Positions 58,801 to 64,000 of a stretch of 64,000 nt of DNA are shown here, one piece after another. The stretch is taken from NCBI GenBank assembly GCA_029204225.1, contig CM055092.1, forward strand, positions 61,307,279 through 61,371,278, written 5' to 3'. Source of the stretch: Diphasiastrum complanatum. Lineage: Eukaryota > Streptophyta > Lycopodiopsida > Lycopodiales > Lycopodiaceae. The first letter of the stretch is position 1. The number at the start of each line of letters is the position of its first letter. The position numbers and the translations under genes were made by a program. Below the pieces are notes generated by a model. The model had not been told where the DNA came from. It saw nothing but the letters and a program-made list of their open reading frames with translations, and did not search any database.

Positions 58801-60238
58801 GCATCACTAACAACGCATGACAAGGAGTCACTAATCTGACATAGATGCACTACGTACGATTGAATCTTCTAAATTTTGAGACCTATTACTCATAGTTTCC
58901 ATGCCTCCTAATAGGGTTCCACTAGCTATAGAAAAAATTGAGGTTTTTTTTTGGTTCCAATGTTCTAGCATGCTCTGCTTTCGTTCCAATGCAACTTAGA
59001 TTGTATGTATGTTCTATTATGATCTTGCTGAACTTGACTTGAGATATTCCTCCATTCTTTTCATCCCCACTTCCTTTGTAAGGTTCCTCCTATCAGGCGC
59101 TACACATTGAACTTGCCTTTGGAATGAACTCTATATTCCACTTGCCCAAGAAAGATGTGCTTAAATTCTTGCCTTTATAGAATGGCCTGGGCTAGGCTGA
59201 ATCACCACCTTCTTGGGTCGTTACGCGCAACCTGACTATATTGCAAAGTTGTTCTATGACCATGAAGTGTACTTGATCAAAGCAAAAATAGAGATACTTT
59301 GAGTTTGACTGTTGGAGCTGCACTATTCAAATCAATCGAAGGGATCTCCTCTCTTGCAAATGTGTAACATGTTCACTTGCCCAAATCGCTAGATATGTTT
59401 CTCAACTAATGGTTAGATGTGCCAATGCATCATATGGATGGAAGTTAACTCTTGAACTTATTAGCATTAGCTTCATCTTTAGGTGGAGAGTGGTTTCTCA
59501 AAGTATCATGTTATCAGAGTGAACTTTTAGTTTTATATTTGCGAGAGTGCATTATCCGCCCATATGCTGCCAAGAACAGTGCTTGTACTAATGCATTATT
59601 GTCTTGGAGTCAAAGTGTGGTAGAAAGGGCATGAGATAGGCTTAACACAAGCTAACTATGTCAAGTAGTTTCAGGTTATGCTATTGTAAGCTAGAACATT
59701 CCTACTAAGCCACTAAAAACTTTTCAAGTTTGGTGACTCTCAACCATTTGATGCTACTTTGTATAGGTAGCTGGTAGGAAACTTAATCTATTTCACCATG
59801 ACTAGACCAGACGTGTTATGCTATTGGTAATGTAACTCAATTTATAGTAGCACCTATTGAAGAGCATTGGAAGATAGCTAAGCACATCTTGAGGTATGTT
59901 AAAGGCACTTTCGATTATGGTCTAGTGGATAGGAGATAGGGAAATACCCGAGATTCGCGACTATGTTGATGTGGATTTGGGAGGTTTTAGCCTTATATAC
60001 CATATCAGTAGAAATCAGTAATAGGTTTTCTTCTTTATGATGATTTCATTTTCTTCTTGATGTAAATAGGAGATAGGAAAATCTATTCGAGATTCGCGAC
60101 TATGTTTATGTGGATTTGGGAGGTTTTAGCCTTATATACCATATCAATTTAAATCAGTAATAGGTTTTCTTCTTTATGATGATTTCATTTTGTTGGTACT
60201 ATGCTTTTTTACCTCAAAGAATCCCCTCTCTCTCACAC

Positions 60239-60274
<36 letters not shown>

Positions 60275-63200
60275 GTTGAGTTCACACTGATATCCAACTT
60301 TCTAGCACTTTAACACTTCTCAAGAACCTATGTAGGCCAAAAGGTAACTTTCCTATGTTTTATTTCAGGTTCATAATAGAAGAGAAATGGATCGTGTTCT
60401 TGGTATTTCGGGCGCGAAGTTTATTGGTATAAACAATCGAAACCTGGGTGAGTTCTAAGAAGGTTTCACTACAAAATGTTTGTTGCTGTATTGAATTAGA
60501 GGCTCATTCTAGGAAAACTCTCTCTGCATTCTAAATGTCTACTACCAAGATGCCTACTTTTGGATGTGCTCTTAACTACCCATTTCACAAGATGCCAGCC
60601 AAGAAAAGTGTTGGGTTGTTCTCACATATATATGGTACCCACTAGGACTTGGTATTTTCATTTTTGGTTTTTACATTTTCCCCTAGTTCTAGATACTTTC
60701 ATGCTTTTGATTTTATTATACCCGTTGGTTCTAGGCATTCATGGGAGTAACTTGGCAGTTCGTAGTTTTGGGTATTTTTGGGGTATCAATCCGAAGAATT
60801 GTTCAAAAAAATGTTATGCCCAGTCTCGATACTAGCATGATCTCAACACGGTCGGTTACCAGAGGGTCTGAGGCCAAGTATTGGTGATGGCCGGTGACCG
60901 GATTGGACATCTATTCCAAGCTAGGATAGGTGTGTCAAAACCAGTGACCTGGTGTGACCACCTGACAAGTTGTTAGAGACGTGGTGAATGTTAGGAAGTA
61001 ATGGTTAATTAATTATTTGTAGAGGCCAGCCTGCGTGCTAGACGACCTATTTTTATTTTTAGTATAGGTACTTCTATTTAAGTATAAAGTACCAATTTTG
61101 CTAGAATAGTATAGAAATCTATTTTAACTAAGATAGCATAGATTACTATTGTTAAGACTTCATAATTAGCATTCCAATTGCTATAGTAGAAGAATAGCTT
61201 TTGCTTTTGAGTGTGGGCAGTCTCTATAAGAGCAGATGGGTGCCCACCTCCATTGTAATCTAAGTTTCTAGTGTATGAAGCATAGCTTCTCGTAGTCCAT
61301 CTTCTTCCTCTTGTGATTGATGTTTTGTGTGAGTACTAATAAGATTAGTTTACTCCGATCTTTGAATTCTATCAGTGAATTGTGGCCGTTGGGATCCTAC
61401 TTGTCAGTGGCGAGATGCTAATCCGGCAAGTAGGTGGGGTGACCAAGAGGATCATAGGTCTTTCGTGGGGCATGGGGGTGATACCCTATGAGTCACTCAT
61501 TATTCACAGGTCAGGTAGCATGCATGCCAGGTGGACTGATCACCGATTGTTGGATGCCATGTGCGAGGAATAACAAGTAGCAGGACTCATAATAGAGAGG
61601 GTGCTTACGGTTGGGAGGTTCATTCTACACACCGGCCTTCTTAATTTCGCGAGCTTGGAGTGACATGTTTGTGACAATTGGTATTAGAGCCTCGTTCTAG
61701 AGAGAGAAAGCCCAGTTCTAGAGAGAGAAAGTGAAGAAAACGTCAATTTTCTTTTAGTTTTCTTGGGGTATTTTGAAGGGGGAAGTGGGGATGCCCTGCA
61801 GTAGATTGCTGGCGGGCAGGGAGCTTTCCTAAGAAATTGAGCCCAAAACTAGGGATTTCAAAATCTGAAATTTGGAAACTGGTTGTTATGGGAAGCGGAA
61901 AAATGGCCATAACACTATGCGTGTCGGATTTCTATGCCAGCAAGTGAGCTAGAGAAGTCTATCCGTGCTCAGTTTCAACATTTGTAACTAGCAACATGCC
62001 AGAGGGATTGCTTCCTAGATGAAGTGTAGAGCATTGTGTCGGACAAGGATCTCAAGGTTACGGGTAATTTTTGGATAGAGGTGTTTGCCAAGATGGGAAC
62101 ACAGTTGTAGATAATTAGTATTGGGCATCCTCAGACGGATGGGTAGACAGAGAGGGTTAATCAGATCTTGGAAGGCATGGTACGCAGATAGACTGGGTGA
62201 AGCACTTACCCTTAGTAGAGTTTGTGTGTAATGATAAGAGACATGCGTCCACAAGATTGAGCCCTTTTGAGCTCAACTATGGTTATAGGACAGCTTGCCC
62301 AACTACCATAAAGATTCGGTGGAAGGTGCCTAGCGTTGTAGAGTTTTTAACCCAGATGCAACAGAAGTTAGAGATGACGCGAGCTAACCTGTCTAAGGTA
62401 GTGGCTAGGGCAAAAAGCTACTCTCTCAAGAACGGTGCCTATTAGGAATTTGAGATAGGAAATTGGGTATATTTACTAGTCCCTTCCAAGTCGAAGGTGC
62501 TATGCACAAGAAAGTGTGCCAAGATATCTCTTAGGTATTGTGGACCACGGCTAATCATTAAGGAAACTAGCCAGGTAGCTTACAAGCTACAACTACCCTT
62601 GGAATGCAAGGTGCATCCAATGTTTTGTGTTAGCAAACTCGAATGGCAGAAGGTCTTGTGTCTTTGCAAGAGAAAGACATTACATGTTATGGGCCAGAGA
62701 AAGTTCTAGATTGGAGGGAGCGACGATTTTGGAATTGTCTCCTCCACGAGTATCTAGCGACTTGAAAAGGGCATCCATTGTCAGATGCTACCTGGGAGAC
62801 ACGACAATGTTCGCAGAAGTCTTACCCAGAGTTTATCATCGAGGATTGATGACTTGCCGGAAGAGGGAAGGATTGTGAGAGCCTAGTCTCGGCCGGTTAC
62901 CAGAGGGCTTGAGGCCGAGTATCGGTGATGGTCGGTGACCGGAGTGGAGATTTGTCCCAATCTGGGACAGGTGCATCACAAGTAGTGACCCGGAGTGAAC
63001 GCCTGACAAGCTGTTAGAGACACGGTGAATTGTGACCGACGGGATTCTAGCCGTTAGTAACGAGATGCTAGCCGGCAAGTAGTTGGGGTGACCAAGCGGG
63101 TCATAGGTCTTTGGCGGGGCATAGGGGTGGTATCCTATGAGTCGGTATTGATAGGTCATAGGTGGCATGCATGCCAGGTGGACTGATCACCCATTGTTGG

Positions 63201-64000
63201 ATGCCATATGCAAGATGACATGAATAGTAGGTAGTAGGACTCATAGAGAGGGTGGACTGATCACCCATTGTTGGGAGATTCATTCTATGCACTGGCCTTC
63301 TTAGTTTCATGAGCTTGGAGTGATAGGGTTGTGACATAAAATATCATAATATAATAGGCAAAACTGATGTTAGTGCCTTGAAAATCTCATAGTTGCCGCT
63401 GGTTCTGGCAATTAGGTGGGATCCTTTTCTTTATGTGCCAGTTCCTGATAATAGTTTTTTTTTTTAGTTTTCATACCCCGAGCAAGATAATCTGGTTGAG
63501 CACCGGCCTCTCCTGGCAAACAATGGTCATGAGATATGCTGATGGTTCTGGGTATTAGGTGGGGTCCTTTTCTTATGTATGCTTCCCAATAATAGTGTGG
63601 TTTTTAATTTTAATTACAGCGTGATAACCTGGTTGAGAACCTGCCTCTCCCGTCAAACAATGGTGATGTGATATTTTGATACAAGTACACAGCTTTTTGA
63701 ATTGAAGAGAAGGGGACTACACTCTGACATCTGACACTGACCATGCAGTCAGCTAACTTGTTTTTGTGTGTTTCTTTGTCCCTCACTTTATTACACGCAA
63801 ATTAGTTGAATCGAGGTGACTTCATATTAGCATCATAGTGGCAGAGCCATTCCATAAGCTTCAAGATTCCGTTTTCATTAGCTGTTCATGAAATGTCAAT
63901 GAAATAAAGTAGTGCACGATGAGAAGTTAAGGAATATGTTGTATCATAAAATTATGATACAGCTTATGGTTCCATATGATTATTGAAACTTACACTTTTG
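36648..64000 (+). CDS. IGPS: Indole-3-glycerol-phosphate synthase, chloroplastic (partial, 7 exons in window)
   Basis: The enzyme closes the ring of carboxyphenylamino-deoxyribulose phosphate to give indole-3-glycerol phosphate, with loss of CO2 and water, in plastid tryptophan synthesis. The N-terminal 79 residues are rich in Ser, Arg and Ala, as in a chloroplast transit peptide. The TIM-barrel core follows. Active-site motifs are all present: [11 protein letters not shown] (substrate-binding Lys), LLCKEFF (general-acid Lys), AALIEVH (general-base Glu) and IGINNRNL (Asn). 357 codons lie in exons 36648-36884, 37665-37958, 46218-46394, 48151-48225, 48371-48415, 48590-48754 and 60369-60447. All sites are GT-AG and phases agree. 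The plant family is about 400 residues, so the final 60-80 codons with the VGESGL phosphate-binding motif lie beyond the right edge. There are no stops or frameshifts; it appears functional. Introns are 780, 8259, 1756, 145, 174, 11614 and more than 3553 nt. Confidence 0.96.
37201..37539 (-). CDS. Antisense ORF of 112 codons inside IGPS intron 1, unrecognised
   Basis: An ATG at 37539 is followed by 112 balanced, non-repetitive codons containing [40 protein letters not shown] and [20 protein letters not shown]. On the minus strand it is preceded by an acceptor-like GATAACAG and ends in CTACAG followed by GTGTTGA, so it could also be one exon of a gene fragment captured from elsewhere. I cannot name it. 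It is the only non-mobile-element-looking open frame inside the IGPS introns. Confidence 0.35.
   Translation of the reverse strand: MTFPEYRGSCEPNTASSLIVISKKLDYWKFFHTKITIKGPAFHSGGLITASGTETSDARYWQAIQFLTGRYRDKGIGVRRPIRSLGTGGKKTSSSCGERSYLKAELPEFYRC
37665..37958 (+). CDS. IGPS: IGPS exon 2: N-terminal extension of the core
   Basis: Acceptor TACATGCAG, donor GTATCA; 98 codons. It contains [15 protein letters not shown] and [18 protein letters not shown], the helix region that leads into the barrel in plant and bacterial enzymes. Confidence 0.95.
40431..40806 (-). mobile_element. LTR (40442-40806) with adjacent primer site, minus orientation
   Basis: The 365-bp LTR has perfect terminal TGTTAG/CTAACA. 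CCCTGATACCA at 40431-40441 is TGGTATCAGGG on the minus strand, an initiator-Met-type primer site, so this is a 5' LTR and the element extends leftwards. CTCTATATAAGG reads as a TATA box on the minus strand. No matching 3' LTR was found to the left; either it is lost or too diverged to see. Confidence 0.7.
44576..44720 (+). repeat. TTTCG/CTTCG pentamer-rich sequence
   Basis: TTTCGTGTTTCGTTTTGTTT-type and CTTCGCTTCGCTTCGCTTCG tracts. A CACGA tract at 43889-43909 (ACACGACACGACACAACACG) lies 0.7 kb upstream. Confidence 0.7.
45353..45565 (+). pseudogene. Gypsy integrase C-terminal scrap, locally duplicated
   Basis: Two consecutive, diverged copies read [18 protein letters not shown] and [22 protein letters not shown]. 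The same segment, [20 protein letters not shown], occurs in the gypsy element at 62.5 kb. In gypsy integrase it is the barrel just before the GPY motif. The copies are about 126 bp apart. Confidence 0.6.
46218..46394 (+). CDS. IGPS: IGPS exon 3: first barrel strands, catalytic KKASPS
   Basis: Acceptor TTGGATGCAG, donor GTACTA; 59 codons. Includes [20 protein letters not shown] and [20 protein letters not shown], the substrate-binding Lys motif. Confidence 0.97.
46395..48150 (+). other. IGPS intron 3 (1.76 kb) with palindrome-rich inserts
   Basis: Includes a GGAACG-type patch at 46820-46880 with the perfect palindrome ACGTACTGTACGT, and the GGTACC cluster at 47390-47625. No coding sequence was seen. 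Confidence 0.6.
47390..47625 (+). repeat. Cluster of 13 GGTACC palindromes
   Basis: Seven GGTACC sites in 47393-47468 and six more in 47528-47606 are separated by a T/A-rich spacer. Flanking words CGGTACCG, ATGGTACC and GGCGGTACCA recur, and the two halves are roughly inverted copies around the spacer. By chance one such site is expected per about 4 kb. The structure suggests a foldback or miniature inverted-repeat element. Confidence 0.85.
48151..48225 (+). CDS. IGPS: IGPS exon 4
   Basis: Acceptor CACTTTTCAG, donor GTAAAT; 25 codons reading [20 protein letters not shown] then FQ. Confidence 0.97.
48371..48415 (+). CDS. IGPS: IGPS exon 5 (45 nt)
   Basis: Small exon [15 protein letters not shown] between TTTTGACCAG and GTAATG. 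Phase 0 on both sides. Confidence 0.96.
48590..48754 (+). CDS. IGPS: IGPS exon 6: catalytic Lys and Glu
   Basis: Acceptor TTGAATGCAG, donor GTACAT; 55 codons. [20 protein letters not shown] carries the general-acid Lys, and MAALIE at the end, joined to VH from exon 7, carries the general-base Glu. Confidence 0.97.
49842..49893 (+). repeat. (CT)n(CA)n microsatellite inside the hAT element
   Basis: CT repeats to 49866 followed by AC repeats to 49893. Confidence 0.95.
49965..50765 (-). pseudogene. hAT transposase C-terminal tail, acidic then Gly/Arg-rich
   Basis: After the acceptor GGTTGCAG (exon from 50765) the frame reads [15 protein letters not shown], an acidic run to EELGADY, a TAG stop, then continues in the same frame: [33 protein letters not shown] and [14 protein letters not shown], an AT-hook-like patch. 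A long Arg/Gly repeat ([19 protein letters not shown]) follows. A single nonsense codon (about 50553) separates the two parts. The most obvious donor upstream (50883) does not match this exon in phase. Confidence 0.6.
50843..52436 (-). pseudogene. hAT transposase, defective
   Basis: From 52436 down: a BED-type zinc finger ([26 protein letters not shown], then a later Cys); a Gln/Gly-rich linker with a frame change near 52200; then [20 protein letters not shown] and [17 protein letters not shown] clean 92-nt intron (51517-51608, GTAAGT...GGCAG) joins in phase to [17 protein letters not shown], the DUF659 motif. The central catalytic part that should follow is missing: within about 100 codons the sequence passes to [20 protein letters not shown] and [33 protein letters not shown], the hAT dimerisation domain. 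It therefore cannot encode a full transposase. Confidence 0.85.
53405..53758 (-). pseudogene. Penelope-like reverse transcriptase C-terminal fragment (tentative)
   Basis: 117 codons are open. [57 protein letters not shown] and [20 protein letters not shown] follow the order YDKR, P-SNIP, YGV-SQ-R-R-C, dF, LL-KGY, L-K that I know from the RT thumb of Penelope-like and related retroelements in animals and some plants. The RT palm with its catalytic Asp pair would lie upstream but is not visible in the 470 bp before the gypsy block. Family call is from pattern memory; copia and gypsy RT do not have this segment. Confidence 0.45.
53844..54173 (-). other. Unrecognised 109-codon open frame
   Basis: Minus-strand frame with [19 protein letters not shown], a Pro-rich part and [20 protein letters not shown]. 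It sits between the RT fragment and the gypsy block and could belong to either. No motif was recognised. Confidence 0.25.
54229..55467 (-). pseudogene. Ty3/gypsy protease region with altered active site
   Basis: 412 open codons. [29 protein letters not shown] corresponds to the retropepsin start, where the usual D-T/S-G active triad reads [39 protein letters not shown] matches the conserved GMDWL-SFT region. The long stretch after that (to 54229) shows no RT motif, so it is a diverged linker or a fusion to unrelated sequence. The loss of the active-site Gly should abolish protease activity. Confidence 0.8.
55401..56650 (-). pseudogene. Ty3/gypsy gag, frameshifted
   Basis: From 56632 down: [20 protein letters not shown] and a Ser/His-rich part with an Arg/Glu run caused by a CT microsatellite (56405-56428). 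A frame change near 56250 leads to [26 protein letters not shown] and [19 protein letters not shown]. Then [38 protein letters not shown] and [17 protein letters not shown]: the complete core of retrotransposon gag. It overlaps the protease frame at 55401-55467. The zinc knuckle normally present at the end was not seen. Confidence 0.8.
56755..57436 (+). repeat. GGAACG palindrome family and GGGCAACTAA repeats
   Basis: GGAACGTTCC (56761-56770) and GTTCCGGAAC (56771-56780) are adjacent perfect palindromes. TTCTGGAACGTGTTCCAGAA (57396-57415) is a third. Between them CGGGCAACTAA occurs at about 56967 and 56993 and GAGCAACTAA at about 57053, with CGGGCAACTAAG again at 57434. AACGTACTGGGTCGGAACG at about 56779 has a near-copy at about 46858 in intron 3, and AACGGGCAACTA recurs at 47279, so this family is dispersed through the IGPS introns. 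Confidence 0.65.
57500..59700. other. No recognisable gene
   Basis: AT-rich intron sequence with scattered short open frames and no motif recognised. Confidence 0.4.
59750..59945 (+). pseudogene. Copia RT C-terminal scrap
   Basis: Reads [15 protein letters not shown], then with a one-base shift [38 protein letters not shown]. This is the conserved end of copia RT leading into RNase H. The next expected motif (a Y-x-D-A-D patch) is only hinted at by YVDVDLGG in the duplicated sequence that follows. Confidence 0.75.
59926..60194 (+). repeat. Tandem duplication, unit about 135 bp
   Basis: Two copies starting near GGATAGGAGATAGGGAAAT / AAATAGGAGATAGGAAAAT share ATTCGCGACTATGTTGATGT-type, GGATTTGGGAGGTTTTAGCC and AATCAGTAATAGGTTTTCTT words. 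They differ at a few sites. The unit starts inside the copia RT/RNase H scrap. Confidence 0.85.
60241..60269 (+). repeat. (AC)n microsatellite
   Basis: About 14 uninterrupted AC units, 100 bp before IGPS exon 7. Confidence 0.95.
60369..60447 (+). CDS. IGPS: IGPS exon 7
   Basis: Acceptor TTTATTTCAG, donor GTGAGT; 26 codons plus one base. [20 protein letters not shown] then INNRNL. The leftover G should join the next exon, outside the window, to form the codon that precedes TF in this family. Confidence 0.96.
61679..61691 (+). promoter_or_regulatory. Primer-binding site of the gypsy element
   Basis: TGGTATTAGAGCC, two bases after the 5' LTR end, complementary to initiator-Met tRNA. Confidence 0.8.
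62030..62709 (+). pseudogene. Gypsy integrase C-terminal half
   Basis: Reads [12 protein letters not shown] with the second catalytic Asp region, then IGHPQTDG, stop, [11 protein letters not shown] with the catalytic Glu, [20 protein letters not shown] and [12 protein letters not shown]. After a stop at 62443-62445 come [40 protein letters not shown] and [10 protein letters not shown]. At least four stops or shifts break it. Gag, protease, RT and the integrase N-terminus are absent. Confidence 0.8.
63385..63682 (+). repeat. Tandem duplication, unit about 145 bp
   Basis: Two diverged copies in order: GCTGGTTCTGGCAATTAGGT / GATGGTTCTGGGTATTAGGT, GGGATCCTTTTCTT / GGGGTCCTTTTCTT, AATAATAG-type, AACCTGGTTGAGAACCTGCC-type, and CAAACAATGGT. 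They lie in IGPS intron 7, just after the gypsy element. Confidence 0.8.

Larger units (their letters stand above)
48755..60368 (+). other. IGPS intron 6 (11.6 kb), filled with mobile elements
   Basis: In order: unique sequence to 49.5 kb, hAT element 49584-53375, RT fragment 53405-53758, gypsy gag-protease 54229-56650, GGAACG palindromes 56.7-57.4 kb, unassigned AT-rich sequence 57.5-59.7 kb, copia RT scrap 59750-59945 with a tandem duplication, and a CA microsatellite at 60241-60269. The splice sites remain consensus despite this load. Confidence 0.85.
60812..63336 (+). mobile_element. Ty3/gypsy element with two LTRs, most of the interior deleted
   Basis: The 5' LTR 60812-61676 begins TGTTATGCCCAGTCTCG and ends GTGACA; the 3' LTR 62874-63336 begins TGTGAGAGCC and ends GTGACA. 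They share CGGTTACCAGAGGG, GAGACACGGTGAAT-type, GGCATGCATGCCAGGTGGAC, TGATCACC and GAGCTTGGAGTGA. A primer site follows the first LTR, and a purine tract (GGAAGAGGGAAGGAT) precedes the second. The 1.2-kb interior keeps only the C-terminal part of integrase. Target duplications are not clear: the left flank AAAAA and right flank TAAAA match at four of five bases. The element lies in IGPS intron 7, in the same orientation as the gene. Confidence 0.85.

Noticed and set aside
60448-64000. The last IGPS exon(s) within the window
   Set aside because: No frame with the expected VGESGL-type motif was found between 60448 and 64000. The AATTACAG at about 63618 is followed by repeat sequence, not IGPS coding sequence.

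Overview
The window looks like nuclear DNA from a land plant with a large, transposon-rich genome. The evidence is a plastid-targeted tryptophan-pathway gene split by very long introns, abundant Ty1/copia and Ty3/gypsy remnants with initiator-Met tRNA primer sites, a hAT transposon, and long simple repeats. A fern, lycophyte or gymnosperm fits better than a small-genome angiosperm, but the sequence alone does not settle this. Nothing bacterial, viral or organellar was recognised.

Two host genes can be supported, both on the + strand. (1) An unrecognised multi-exon gene lies at about 3.8-9.8 kb. A long first coding block, with two WPAL motifs, is followed by eight short exons whose splice phases chain through to a stop codon at 9778; I could not assign a function. 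(2) A chloroplast indole-3-glycerol-phosphate synthase gene (TrpC/IGPS) starts at 36648. Seven exons (357 codons) lie at 36648-36884, 37665-37958, 46218-46394, 48151-48225, 48371-48415, 48590-48754 and 60369-60447. All splice sites and phases are intact, and the last exon(s), roughly 60-80 codons, lie beyond the right edge. Introns 2 and 6 are 8.3 and 11.6 kb and are filled with mobile elements.

Region by region: 0-2.6 kb holds a gypsy gag end and copia debris; 2.6-9.8 kb holds gene 1 with a repetitive leader; 9.8-35.4 kb is a graveyard of nested, mostly minus-strand copia and gypsy elements. The graveyard includes one copia element with both LTRs at 15.5-20.1 kb, with a giant AT/AG microsatellite inside one LTR. 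It also includes a copia reverse transcriptase split by an inversion at 35.0 kb. At 35.76-36.6 kb a tandemly duplicated GC-rich block forms the immediate upstream region of IGPS. From 36.6 kb to the end is the IGPS gene. Its introns carry an antisense ORF, a copia LTR, a cluster of GGTACC palindromes, a complete 3.79-kb hAT element with perfect 8-bp target duplications, a possible Penelope-like RT fragment, a gypsy gag-protease block and an internally deleted gypsy element with both LTRs.

The host genes do not form an operon or pathway cluster. IGPS makes indole-3-glycerol phosphate for tryptophan synthesis in the plastid. The mobile elements appear to be passengers, and all the recognised coding ones are broken. 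Family calls come from motifs read by eye; no database search was run.
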